A stretch of DNA of 64,000 bases. Origin: Bacteroidales bacterium UBA1309. Lineage in GTDB: Bacteria > Bacteroidota > Bacteroidia > Bacteroidales > Dysgonomonadaceae. Positions 9,030-17,497 of the stretch are shown here, one piece after another. The stretch spans positions 1 through 64,000 of the forward strand of contig DBTT01000016.1 in assembly GCA_002307185.1 (NCBI GenBank), read 5' to 3'. The notes below the pieces were generated by a model. It saw nothing but the letters and a program-made list of their open reading frames with translations. It was not told the DNA's origin and did no database searches. Numbering within the stretch: the first letter of the stretch is position 1; each line of letters opens with the position of its first letter. Both the position numbers and the translations under genes were made by a program.

Positions 9030-9035
9030 CAGTGT
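9018..9035. promoter_or_regulatory. Candidate GntR operator over the -7 box
   Basis: ACACT (9018-9022) and AGTGT (9031-9035) form an inverted repeat around eight bases that contain most of the -7 box. This is where a repressor would block transcription. The operon encodes a YtrA-type GntR regulator (10708-11067), so self-regulation is a reasonable inference. Confidence 0.4.
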
Positions 9036-9060
9036 TCTATTTACCTAATACACATAGAAA

Positions 9061-9888
9061 GTGATTGAGATAAACAATTTGTCATTCTATTACAAAAAGG
9101 GGAAACCTGTTTTCGAACAAGTTTCATTTGAAATGGCAACCGGAATTTATGGCCTGTTGGGGGAGAATGGTGTTGGAAAATCCACCCTGTTGCGGATTAT
9201 CAGCGGACTTCGTTTTCCTCATCTTGGTGAATGTAAAATTGACGGGACAGACACATTCCGCCGCGCTCCTGACACGTTGTCCAAAGTGTTTTACCTGCCG
9301 GAAGAGTTTGAATCGCCGACGATAAAAATCAATCGGTTTATCAAAGACAATGCAAAGTTTTATCCAAACTTTAGCCGGGAACAGTTTGAGGCTTATATGA
9401 GCGATTTCGAGATGGAAACCGACCGGAAGTTTTCGGAATTGTCGTATGGACAAAAAAAGAAAGTCCTGATTTCCTACGGAATGTCCCTCAACACTCCCTA
9501 CGTATTGCTCGATGAGCCTACCAACGGATTGGACATCCCGTCGAAAGCCCAGTTCCGCAAAGTGATTGCCTCGGCATACGACGAAGACCGTTGTATCATT
9601 ATCTCCACGCACCAGGTGCGTGACTTGGAAAGCCTGATCGACCCGATCATTATCCTCGACCGCAACCAAGTTTTGCTCAATAACTCGGTGGAAGAGATTA
9701 CACGTAAATTGATATTCAAACAGACTCAGACTAAGCCCGAAAATGCATTTTATACAGAAAGCAATCTGATGGGATATTCGTATGTTGGCCTCAATGCCAC
9801 AGGAGAAGAGACCACTCTGAACATTGAAATGTTGTTCAATGCAGCAGTCGCAAACCGAACAACATTCAAAGAATTGTTTAACATCTAA
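9061..9888 (+). CDS. ABC transporter ATP-binding protein
   Basis: ATPase subunit of an ABC exporter, 275 residues, starting at GTG. Walker A is GLLGENGVGKSTLL (about residues 31-44). The signature is LSYGQ, a variant of LSGGQ, and Walker B is VLLDEPTNGLD, followed by the H-loop in IISTHQVRDLE. It is the first gene of a five-gene operon (ATPase, permease, GntR, DUF5687 permease, ATPase), and its nearest partner is the permease 14 bp downstream. YtrA-type regulators commonly sit with such ABC systems and often respond to envelope or antibiotic stress. The substrate here is unknown. Confidence 0.92.
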   Translation: MIEINNLSFYYKKGKPVFEQVSFEMATGIYGLLGENGVGKSTLLRIISGLRFPHLGECKIDGTDTFRRAPDTLSKVFYLPEEFESPTIKINRFIKDNAKFYPNFSREQFEAYMSDFEMETDRKFSELSYGQKKKVLISYGMSLNTPYVLLDEPTNGLDIPSKAQFRKVIASAYDEDRCIIISTHQVRDLESLIDPIIILDRNQVLLNNSVEEITRKLIFKQTQTKPENAFYTESNLMGYSYVGLNATGEETTLNIEMLFNAAVANRTTFKELFNI

Positions 9889-9902
9889 AGGATACCAAAA
9901 TC

Positions 9903-10670
9903 ATGAACAATATATTTGATATAGATAGATTTGGAAAATTGTTTGTCCGGGAATTCGGCACGTACAGTCCCAAATTGGTGGGAATAGGATCTGTAGGATT
10001 CGGGATATTCGCACTCACTGTCATATACAGCTACGTGTTCGAATCGGCACCATTTAATTTCTCTTTCGTTACCTTTGGGATTGTGCTCATCATACTTGCT
10101 CCTCTGATTTTCCACAAGGGCATCGACCGCATCGGATCCATTTTTGACTTCACGCTGCCGGCCTCTTCCTTCGAGAAGTTCGCCGCAAAATGGTGTTTAA
10201 GCGTTATCCTGATGCCGGTATTTGTTATCGTGTTTTTACTCCTTATCGCTGGCCTATATAAAGTTATGCCTGGGGGTTTGTGCTTTGATGCTGGAAATCA
10301 AATCATACACTTCCTCAAAAACCTTTCATTTGAAAAAGTATCCTTTATCTCTGCTTTTCAATCATTCTTTCTGGTCGGCATCTTCTATTTCCGAAAACAT
10401 GTTTTTTGGAAAGTTAGCCTCAGCCTGATTGTCTATTTCTTGCTGTTTGCCCTTGTATTCATATTGTTCCACCGGAACATATTTGCAGGGAGCCGCGAGA
10501 TTTCTTTTGCGACGAATTTCTTTGGGGAAACGGTCTTTTCAGATGCGAACAGCTCCCAGTCGCTGTTCGGTTTACATAGCAACATCTTTGTATATATAAG
10601 TCTGAATATGGTGGCTCCGTTTGGCCTATGGGTGGTCAGCTTTTTGAAATTGAGGGAAATTGAAATTTAA
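9903..10670 (+). CDS. ABC-2-type membrane protein (permease subunit)
   Basis: A 255-residue integral membrane protein with about six hydrophobic segments (for instance LSVILMPVFVIVFLLLIAG). I see no named domain beyond general resemblance to ABC-2 permeases. A short cytoplasmic start precedes the first span, and a large loop rich in Phe, Ser and Asn lies before the last span. The assignment as a permease rests on its place between an ATPase gene and the GntR regulator gene in one operon. Confidence 0.75.
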   Translation: MNNIFDIDRFGKLFVREFGTYSPKLVGIGSVGFGIFALTVIYSYVFESAPFNFSFVTFGIVLIILAPLIFHKGIDRIGSIFDFTLPASSFEKFAAKWCLSVILMPVFVIVFLLLIAGLYKVMPGGLCFDAGNQIIHFLKNLSFEKVSFISAFQSFFLVGIFYFRKHVFWKVSLSLIVYFLLFALVFILFHRNIFAGSREISFATNFFGETVFSDANSSQSLFGLHSNIFVYISLNMVAPFGLWVVSFLKLREIEI

Positions 10671-10707
10671 TTTTCAATAACTCGATCGTTTAATTAAAAC
10701 AAATGAC

Positions 10708-11067
10708 ATGGAATTTAAAGAAAATAAGCCTATATATCTTCAAATCATCGATTTCTGCTTTCAGAAAATTCTGAAAAAAGATTGGATGGAAGAGGAGCGG
10801 ATTCCTTCCGTTCGGGAACTTGCCGTGTCGTTGGAAGTGAATCCCAATACCGTTATGCGCTCTTTCGAGTATATGCAGGCCGAAGGCGTGATTTACACCA
10901 AGCGGGGAATGGGCTATTTCGTCGAAAAGAATGCTTTTGACATCATCCTGAAACTACAACGCAAAGATTTCTTCGAAGAAGTGTTGCCCGAAACCTTCAA
11001 GGCAATGGATTTGCTCCAGGTGAGCATCGAGGAAGTAGTCGAGAACTACCGGGAAAGAAACAGTTAA
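10708..11067 (+). CDS. GntR-family (YtrA subfamily) transcriptional regulator
   Basis: 119-residue regulator. The winged helix-turn-helix of the GntR family covers residues about 5-75: it opens with KPIYLQIIDF, carries the recognition region RIPSVRELAVSLEVNPNTVMRS, and ends in the wing GVIYTKRGMGYFV. The short C-terminal part of about 40 residues with no ligand domain is the mark of the YtrA subfamily. It is embedded in the ABC operon. A palindrome over the operon's -7 box (9018-9035) is a plausible target. Confidence 0.93.
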   Translation: MEFKENKPIYLQIIDFCFQKILKKDWMEEERIPSVRELAVSLEVNPNTVMRSFEYMQAEGVIYTKRGMGYFVEKNAFDIILKLQRKDFFEEVLPETFKAMDLLQVSIEEVVENYRERNS

Positions 11068-11088
11068 TCATCAAAAAAATAGGTTGTT

Positions 11089-12573
11089 ATGCTGATTGTG
11101 AATCTAATTAGACAAGACTTTTTGAAAAATGTTCGGTCAAGCGGATTTTATAAAAATTTGGTTGCCAATATCTTTTATGGCTTGATGGGGCTTTATTTTC
11201 TGGCAATCTTCCTGTTCATAGGATTTAACTTGCACAAAATCCTTTTGGAATCGGGAAGCCATTATAATCCTCTGCTCCAAATATGCGGGGCTTTGTTCTA
11301 CACGATGCTTACGGGCTTGAGCTTCCGGTTTATGATGCAATCGTTGACCACGTTCAACTTGCCTCCCTACCAGGTGTTGAATATAAAGCGCAGCACCTTG
11401 GTCCATTTCATCATCCTGAAACCGCTGTTTAACCCCACGAATTATTTGACATTGTTGATAATGCTCCCATTTGCGTTCAAATATGTTGCCGTTTATTACG
11501 GCGCATTTGAAGCGTTTTCATTTGTTTGGGTGTATATCAACATCATTTGGTTCAACTCTTTGTTTGCCTCTTTCTTGAAACGAAAATTCGGGCCAAGCTT
11601 TCGCAACACACTCATTTTGATTGTAGTATTCGGGGCAATTGTCGGGCTGGAATTCTTCAAGATATTTTCACTGTTTAACGTCTCGCTTGCTGTTTTCAGC
11701 TTTTTGGTGTTGAATCCCGTTGGCTGGATCGTGTCGTTGGCCACTTCCGTATTGGCATTTACACTGAATAAATGGTTTTTCTCCCAAAACTATTATGCAG
11801 AGACCTTCAATAAATTTGCGAGCAAAAGCAAGGCCATCATCACCGACTTCGCCTTCTTGAACCGTTTCGGGATCGAAGGAGAATTGATGTCGATGGAATT
11901 GAAACTGATCCTGCGTCACAAGCGCACGAAGTCCATCCTCTACATGACAGGCTTCTTTTTGCTCTACGGATTGATTTTCTATCCTCAAAAAATATACCAG
12001 GAGCAAAACGGCACGTTGTTTTTTGTCGCCATCTTCGTCACGGGCTTGGCCATGTTGATGTTTGGGCAGTGGGTGATAAGCTGGGATAGTTCCCATTTTG
12101 ACGGACTCATGACAAAAAATGTGACCGCCAAATCATACATGCAGGCCAATTACAAATTGCTGGCAGCTTTTGCCATAGCCAGTTTTGTGTTGACAACACC
12201 GTATTTTCTGTTTGGTTGGAGAATCATGTTTATGCACATCACGGCATTCCTCTTCAATATCGGAGTGAATATTTTTGTGCTGTTGTTTTTCTCTACTTAC
12301 AACACCAAACGGATTGACCTGAGCAAGGGATCGGCAATGAACTATCAGGGAGTCACCATGAAAAATTTCTTGGTGCAAATACCCATGTTGCTGGTTCCCA
12401 TCTTCTTAGTTTGGTTGCTATCGACCTTCTTCTCTATCACTGTGGCTCTTTCGGTGTTGTCTGTTTTGGGAATAACCGGAATTGTTTTTACCCGTCCGCT
12501 AATCAATGCCTGTGTGAAACAGTTCCAAGACCGGAAATATATATTGGCTGAAGGATTCCGGGAAGGCGAGTGA
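11089..12573 (+). CDS. DUF5687-family membrane protein (ABC-2 permease)
   Basis: 494-residue membrane protein with about a dozen hydrophobic segments. The start (LIRQDFLKNVRSSGFYKNL) and a central cytoplasmic part with a long basic helix (MELKLILRHKRTKSILYM) fit the Bacteroidetes DUF5687 family, which pairs with an ABC ATPase. It starts 21 bp after the GntR gene and is followed, across a spacer of six 8-bp repeat units, by the second ATPase gene. The transported substrate is unknown. Confidence 0.82.
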   Translation: MLIVNLIRQDFLKNVRSSGFYKNLVANIFYGLMGLYFLAIFLFIGFNLHKILLESGSHYNPLLQICGALFYTMLTGLSFRFMMQSLTTFNLPPYQVLNIKRSTLVHFIILKPLFNPTNYLTLLIMLPFAFKYVAVYYGAFEAFSFVWVYINIIWFNSLFASFLKRKFGPSFRNTLILIVVFGAIVGLEFFKIFSLFNVSLAVFSFLVLNPVGWIVSLATSVLAFTLNKWFFSQNYYAETFNKFASKSKAIITDFAFLNRFGIEGELMSMELKLILRHKRTKSILYMTGFFLLYGLIFYPQKIYQEQNGTLFFVAIFVTGLAMLMFGQWVISWDSSHFDGLMTKNVTAKSYMQANYKLLAAFAIASFVLTTPYFLFGWRIMFMHITAFLFNIGVNIFVLLFFSTYNTKRIDLSKGSAMNYQGVTMKNFLVQIPMLLVPIFLVWLLSTFFSITVALSVLSVLGITGIVFTRPLINACVKQFQDRKYILAEGFREGE

Positions 12574-12575
12574 AA

Positions 12576-12623
12576 GCAAATCAGCAAATCAGCAAATTTG
12601 CGAATCAACAAATCAACGAATTT
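12576..12623 (+). repeat. Six tandem 8-bp units in a gene spacer
   Basis: The units are gcaaatca, gcaaatca, gcaaattt, gcgaatca, acaaatca and acgaattt. They fill almost the whole spacer between the DUF5687 stop (12573) and the ATG at 12631. Similar 8-bp-period spacers lie ahead of rpoN, nuoN and both lplA genes. Confidence 0.8.
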
Positions 12624-12630
12624 ACACCCC

Positions 12631-13326
12631 ATGATACAAGTTTCAAATTTACAGAAGATTTACAACGGCGTTACAGTCGTCAACATCCCCGAGCTCACCA
12701 TCGCCAGCGGTGAGAGTTTTGGTTTGGTAGGAAACAACGGCGCCGGAAAAACCACTTTTTTCCGTCTGATACTCGATTTGATAGAGGCAAACGGCGGGGA
12801 AATCCTTTCGGAAGGCCAACCCGTGAAACGGCACGACGAATGGAAGCAATACACGGCATCTTTTCTCGATGAAAGCTTCCTGATCGACTTCTTCACGCCC
12901 GAAGAATATTTCTCGTTTGTGGGGAAACTCTACAACAAGAACCAAGGCGACATAGAGGCTTTCTTGGAAACAATGAAAGATATTTTCAATGATGAAATCT
13001 TGGGCAAGAAAAAACTGATCCGGGAATATTCGAAAGGAAACCAAAAGAAAATCGGTATTGCGGCAGCATTGCTCTGCGAACCCAAGATTTTAATTTTGGA
13101 CGAACCGTTCACCGCCTTGGATCCAACTTCCCAAATCCGATTGAAACGCTTTTTGTCGGAAATACAGGAAAAAACAGGTGTGACGATGCTGATCTCGAGC
13201 CACGATTTGAACCACATCATTGAAGTGTGCAAGCGGATTGTGATTCTCGAAAAGGGAAATGTGGTGAAAGATTTGACCACCAATGAGGATACGTTGAAGG
13301 AATTGGAAACCTATTTTGCGGTGTAG
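12631..13326 (+). CDS. ABC transporter ATP-binding protein
   Basis: 231-residue ATPase. I place the start at the ATG at 12631 (MIQVSNLQKIY); the open frame extends upstream only through repeat sequence with a TTG. Walker A is GLVGNNGAGKTTFF, the signature is YSKGNQKK (divergent from LSGGQ) and Walker B is ILILDEPFTALD, with the switch His in ISSHDLNHI. It is the last gene of the operon and probably pairs with the DUF5687 permease just upstream. The substrate is unknown. Confidence 0.92.
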   Translation: MIQVSNLQKIYNGVTVVNIPELTIASGESFGLVGNNGAGKTTFFRLILDLIEANGGEILSEGQPVKRHDEWKQYTASFLDESFLIDFFTPEEYFSFVGKLYNKNQGDIEAFLETMKDIFNDEILGKKKLIREYSKGNQKKIGIAAALLCEPKILILDEPFTALDPTSQIRLKRFLSEIQEKTGVTMLISSHDLNHIIEVCKRIVILEKGNVVKDLTTNEDTLKELETYFAV

Positions 13327-13355
13327 ATGCCAGCTTTTATGAATATATCATTAAA

Positions 13356-13433
13356 ATGAAAAAAATAGCCAACCTCGTCCTGATAGCACTTGTCGTGATT
13401 TCGCTCATTTGCGTAGCTAGCATTACATGGTAA
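13356..13433 (+). CDS. Possible 25-aa membrane peptide
   Basis: A short frame starting MKKIANLVLIALVVIS forms a two-lysine start and a single hydrophobic span of about 18 residues, then stops. It lies 29 bp after the ABC ATPase stop and about 130 bp before dapB, with no other gene in this spacer. A small single-span peptide at the end of a transporter operon is plausible, but a frame this short can arise by chance. Confidence 0.35.
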   Translation: MKKIANLVLIALVVISLICVASITW

Positions 13434-13497
13434 ATGCTTATCGCTTGATTAATGCTTATTTAACAACCTGAATAGGCTCGAATTGCAGACAAAACGT

Positions 13498-13505
13498 TAA
13501 TTTTG
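13498..13505 (+). promoter_or_regulatory. -7 promoter box for dapB (TAATTTTG)
   Basis: A perfect TAnnTTTG match 64 bases ahead of the dapB ATG. No TTTG -33 box at the expected spacing is visible. Confidence 0.4.
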
Positions 13506-13569
13506 CCGGAAGTATGCCGACAAAGCTTGTTTTCCGGCAGATTAAATCAAAGAAGAATACTAAAATAAG

Positions 13570-14286
13570 ATGAAAATAGCTCTCGTAGGTTATGGAAAAA
13601 TGGGACGTGAAATTGAGCAAATAGCTCTTTCGCGCGGTCATGAGATAGTGTCAATCATTGATGTGAACAACGAAGCAGACTTCGAGTCGGAAGCATTCAA
13701 GAGTGCTGCCGTTGCCATCGAATTCACATCGCCCCACAGTGCTTTGAACAACTTCCGCCGTTGTTTCGCGGCAGGTGTGCCGGTTGTGGCAGGCACCACA
13801 GGCTGGCTTGAACACATGGCAGAGGTGAAACAAGCTTGCGAAAAAGAGGGCAAGACATTCTTCTATGCCTCCAATTTTAGCTTGGGTGTCAACATTTTCT
13901 TTGCACTCAACAACTATTTGGCAAAGATCATGAACCAGTATCCGGACTACGACGTAAAGATGGAAGAAGTACACCACATCCACAAATTGGATGCCCCAAG
14001 CGGAACGGCCATCACATTGGCTGAAGGCGTATTGGAAAACATCGACCGCAAAAGTGCCTGGATGCTTGAAACTGCCGAATCGGAAACCGATTTGCCGATT
14101 CATTGCATCCGCCAGGGAGAAGTTCCCGGCATTCACGAAATCATCTATGAATCAGAAGTCGATACCATCAGCATCAAGCACGATGCCAAGAGCCGCAAGG
14201 GTTTTGCCCTCGGTGCTGTGGTTGCAGCCGAATTTACAGCAGGCAAAAAAGGATTTTTAGGAATGGGCGATATGCTCAAATTTTAA
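13570..14286 (+). CDS. dapB: 4-hydroxy-tetrahydrodipicolinate reductase
   Basis: Reduces the DapA product with NAD(P)H on the way to diaminopimelate and lysine. The 238 residues start with the Rossmann motif VGYGKMGREIE. The catalytic and substrate site is intact as HHIHKLDAPSGTAI (His and Lys of the family signature) near residues 139-152. It is the first gene of a run with lepB (12 bp gap), the degenerate lepB paralog and wbqC. The DapB-LepB pairing fits cell-envelope supply. Confidence 0.97.
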   Translation: MKIALVGYGKMGREIEQIALSRGHEIVSIIDVNNEADFESEAFKSAAVAIEFTSPHSALNNFRRCFAAGVPVVAGTTGWLEHMAEVKQACEKEGKTFFYASNFSLGVNIFFALNNYLAKIMNQYPDYDVKMEEVHHIHKLDAPSGTAITLAEGVLENIDRKSAWMLETAESETDLPIHCIRQGEVPGIHEIIYESEVDTISIKHDAKSRKGFALGAVVAAEFTAGKKGFLGMGDMLKF

Positions 14287-14298
14287 TTATAAGAAAGA

Positions 14299-15753
14299 AT
14301 GACTTTTAAAGAAAGAATTTCCGCGGCAAGCAAAAGCCAATGGCTGAGAATGTTGATAGCCAACATTGCATGTGCCTTGTTCGTATTATGGTCTGGCTAT
14401 TATGTCCTGTTCCTGTTTCTGTTTGTCTTTTTTGATATTTACATCACGAAATACATCAACTGGGGAGGATGGAAAAAATCGAAGAACCCAGCTGTCCGGA
14501 AAGTTTTGGAATGGGTGGATGCTATTGGATTTGCGCTAATAGCGGTCTATTTCATCAACACTTTTTTCTTCCAAAATTATCAAATCCCATCATCTTCGCT
14601 CGAAAAATCACTCCTTGTCGGGGATTTTCTTTGTGTCAGTAAAGTGAGCTATGGGGCGCGTTCGCCGATGACTCCATTTTCGTTCCCGTTGGTGCAGCAC
14701 ACATTCCCGATACTGAACATCAAATCCTACCTCGAAAAGCCACAGCTTCAATATAAGCGTCTAGCAGGTTTCGGGCAGGTGAAGCACGGCGACATCGTGG
14801 TCTTCAACTATCCTTCCGGTGATACCGTGGCTTTGAATCGCCAAGACCAAGACTATTATGTTCTTTGTTTGGAAAATGGACACGACAATGTCAACAACCA
14901 TCCTGAAGAATTTGGTAAAGTAGTTTACCGCCCGGTGGATCGGCGTGAAAATTATGTGAAACGTTGTGTGGGGCTTCCTGGGGATGTGCTTCAATTGAAG
15001 GAAGACAAACTATTCATCAATAACAAGCAAGTGGCTGATCCCGAAAACATGCAGCTTTCTTACTTTGTGCAAACAGACGGGACTCCAATTCCCGAGAAAG
15101 TATTCGACGAGTTGGGCATAAGCAAAGACGATTACATGGCTCCGACAGAAGCGGGTGGGGTCGTTCTCAAAAGCTGGAATCTAGATACCCAAGACAGCGC
15201 TCAATATCAAGCCATGGGCTTTGTTCGGAAAGATGGCAAACTCGGATTGGCATACCAACTGCCATTGACCAAAGCCATGGTTGCTGCATTAAAATCTAAG
15301 CCTTATATTATCGCTGTTATCAAAGACAATGTTGATTATGGTGTCTATTATCCAATTACGATAAAAAATAAGAGTTGGACCCGGGCCAATTACGGGCCAA
15401 TTTGGATACCCAAAAAAGGAGCCACCTTGCGTTTTGACAAAGATACCGAATCGGCCGTTGCCACCTATCGCCGCTGTATAGAGAATTACGAAGGAAACAA
15501 GTTTGAGTACCGCGATGGAAAAGTATATATCAACGCGGTACAAACCAATTTCTACACCTTCAAATTGGATTATTATTTCATGATGGGAGACAACCGTGAC
15601 AATTCGGCCGATTCGCGTGTGTGGGGATTTGTTCCCGAAGACCACATCGTGGGGCAACCGATGTTTATTTGGATGTCATTGAACAAAGACAAAACATGGC
15701 TTGGTGGCAAGATCCGCTGGAACCGTCTGTTCACAAGTGCTCATAAGAAGTAA
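14299..15753 (+). CDS. lepB: Signal peptidase I (active copy)
   Basis: Membrane serine protease that removes signal peptides from exported proteins. The 484-residue length is large and typical of Bacteroidetes. Two or three N-terminal hydrophobic segments come first, then box B PSSSLEKSLLVGD with catalytic Ser about residue 100, box D YVKRCVGLPGD with general-base Lys at residue 221, and box E MGDNRDNSADSRVWGF near the end. An insertion of about 170 residues lies between boxes D and E. It overlaps nothing and is followed after 61 bp by a paralog that lacks these residues. Confidence 0.96.
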   Translation: MTFKERISAASKSQWLRMLIANIACALFVLWSGYYVLFLFLFVFFDIYITKYINWGGWKKSKNPAVRKVLEWVDAIGFALIAVYFINTFFFQNYQIPSSSLEKSLLVGDFLCVSKVSYGARSPMTPFSFPLVQHTFPILNIKSYLEKPQLQYKRLAGFGQVKHGDIVVFNYPSGDTVALNRQDQDYYVLCLENGHDNVNNHPEEFGKVVYRPVDRRENYVKRCVGLPGDVLQLKEDKLFINNKQVADPENMQLSYFVQTDGTPIPEKVFDELGISKDDYMAPTEAGGVVLKSWNLDTQDSAQYQAMGFVRKDGKLGLAYQLPLTKAMVAALKSKPYIIAVIKDNVDYGVYYPITIKNKSWTRANYGPIWIPKKGATLRFDKDTESAVATYRRCIENYEGNKFEYRDGKVYINAVQTNFYTFKLDYYFMMGDNRDNSADSRVWGFVPEDHIVGQPMFIWMSLNKDKTWLGGKIRWNRLFTSAHKK

Positions 15754-15814
15754 GGAAGGGGCTACTGCGTTTGTTGCAAGCTCTTGTCATTGCGTTTCAA
15801 ACAATACCTGAAGT

Positions 15815-16795
15815 ATGCAGAACAAAACGAAATATCTCTTTTGGGGCAAGGCAATTCTGTTTGCCTTGCTTCTTGTTTTTGCTGTGCGTACTTTTTGGGT
15901 GGAATCTTTCGTGATTTCTTCGTCTCAAATGGAAGATGCGCTCAAAGAAGGGGATCATGTGATAGTCAACAAAACAGCTTACGGCCTTCGGCTACCGATC
16001 ACGCCGATTTCGATTCCCTTCACTTTCGACAATTTCTTCGGATGGCAATCTTATTCCACCTCGCTCGAATTGGGCTACAACCGTCTAGGAGGCTGTAAAA
16101 TTCCGGTAAACGATGTGGTCGTTTTCAATCATCCGCTCCAAACCGACCGTCCTCTAGACAAACGGACTTTGTGCATGGGGCGATGCGTCGCTCAGCCGGG
16201 CGATTTGGTTCAGATAGACGGTTTCGAATTGTATGTCAACGGCCGTCACTATCAGACATCTCCCGATTTTCGGTTGGAATATTCCTTGCCAATTCATTGG
16301 AAAGATTCGGTGCAGCAGGTTTTGCAGCAATTAAAATGGTCTGACAAAAACCTGGAGGTGAAGGACAATCAACTTCTCATCTCCATCAATAGGTTGGAAG
16401 CTTATTTGATCCAAGAATATTTGCCAGACACTCTGCTGAAAGTTGTCGGTAACACAACCAATGTGAAGTACGAAATCATCATTCCCCGAAAAGATTTGAA
16501 AATAAAACTGGATGAACAAAAACAAAAGATTTATACGTATCTCATTCAGCAAGAGCAAGGTAAAAGAGTAACAACTCGTGCTGGAAAACTTCTCTTGAAC
16601 GGGAAAGTTCTCGAAGAATACACTTTCCAAGACAATTACTATTGGCTACTTTCCGACAATCAGTTGGAAGCTATCGATTCGAACCATTTTGGGTTTATCT
16701 CGGAGAAGAACATTGTGGGGAAAGCCTCGCTCATTTGGTGGAGCCGCTCTCAAAAAGGGATTGCTTGGAACCGCATCTTTTCATCTGTAAAATAA
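15815..16795 (+). CDS. Signal peptidase I-like protein, catalytically degenerate
   Basis: 326-residue S26-family paralog of the upstream lepB, with one N-terminal membrane segment. Aligned without gaps, the catalytic Ser position reads Gln38 (SSSQMEDALKEGD against PSSSLEKSLLVGD). The general-base Lys position reads Gly122 (MGRCVAQPGD against VKRCVGLPGD). Box E reads SDNQLEAIDSNHFGF instead of GDNRDNSADSRVWGF. The frame is intact and has no stops, so it is not an obvious pseudogene. I infer a non-catalytic partner or regulator of LepB; the neighbouring Ser37 acting as nucleophile cannot be excluded. Confidence 0.85.
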   Translation: MQNKTKYLFWGKAILFALLLVFAVRTFWVESFVISSSQMEDALKEGDHVIVNKTAYGLRLPITPISIPFTFDNFFGWQSYSTSLELGYNRLGGCKIPVNDVVVFNHPLQTDRPLDKRTLCMGRCVAQPGDLVQIDGFELYVNGRHYQTSPDFRLEYSLPIHWKDSVQQVLQQLKWSDKNLEVKDNQLLISINRLEAYLIQEYLPDTLLKVVGNTTNVKYEIIIPRKDLKIKLDEQKQKIYTYLIQQEQGKRVTTRAGKLLLNGKVLEEYTFQDNYYWLLSDNQLEAIDSNHFGFISEKNIVGKASLIWWSRSQKGIAWNRIFSSVK

Positions 16796-16822
16796 GCATT
16801 CACTATTAAACTAATTGTTATT

Positions 16823-17461
16823 TTGGATATTTATCTCTCAACCGCATACCTCGCTCCCGTTGAATATTACGCCAAATTAATAAGCCACGAACGTGTATTT
16901 ATTGAATATTCAGATAATTACATCAAACAGACTTACCGCAACAGGTGTTCGATCGTGGCCGCTAACGGCATCATGCCACTATCCATTCCTATAGAAAAGC
17001 CCCAAACAAGCAAATGCCTCACCCGCGACATCCGCATTGCCGAGCATGGCAATTGGCGGCATTTGCACTGGAATTCAATTGTGTCGGCATACAATTCCAC
17101 CCCGTTTTTTGAATATTACGAAGATGAATTGCATCCGTTCTATGAAAAAAAATTCAATTTCTTGTTCGACTACAACGAGCAGTTGCGGGAGTTGATCTGT
17201 TCATGGATCGGCATCGAGACAAGCCATATCCGTTACACCTCTGATTTCAAGATGGAATTTGCAGGCAACGAACTCGATTTCAGGGAAATCATTCACCCCA
17301 AAAAAGACTGGCAAAGCCTGGATTCGAATTTTCAGGCAGAGCCTTATTACCAGGTCTTTTCAGCAAAATTTGGTTTTATACCCAATCAAAGTGTTGTTGA
17401 TTTGGTTTTTAATATGGGGAATGAGAGTATTCTGGCATTGGAAAAGTCAGCAAAAATATAA
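16823..17461 (+). CDS. WbqC family protein
   Basis: 212 residues. The N-terminus LSTAYLAPVEYYAKLI and the later HWNSIVSAYNSTPFFEYYED are characteristic of the WbqC-like family, found in polysaccharide gene clusters and widespread in Bacteroidetes next to lepB. The biochemical role is not established. The frame begins with TTG at 16823 and the next ATG would remove the conserved start, so TTG is the likely start codon. It ends a run of four genes with dapB and the two lepB paralogs. Confidence 0.85.
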   Translation: MDIYLSTAYLAPVEYYAKLISHERVFIEYSDNYIKQTYRNRCSIVAANGIMPLSIPIEKPQTSKCLTRDIRIAEHGNWRHLHWNSIVSAYNSTPFFEYYEDELHPFYEKKFNFLFDYNEQLRELICSWIGIETSHIRYTSDFKMEFAGNELDFREIIHPKKDWQSLDSNFQAEPYYQVFSAKFGFIPNQSVVDLVFNMGNESILALEKSAKI

Positions 17462-17497
17462 GAGCTAAAGCTAATAAATTGCGGGGGTAATTGAGAG

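Noticed and set aside
12576..12623. CRISPR array or direct-repeat array
   Set aside because: The units are 8 bp, contiguous and degenerate, without spacers, and no cas genes are present.
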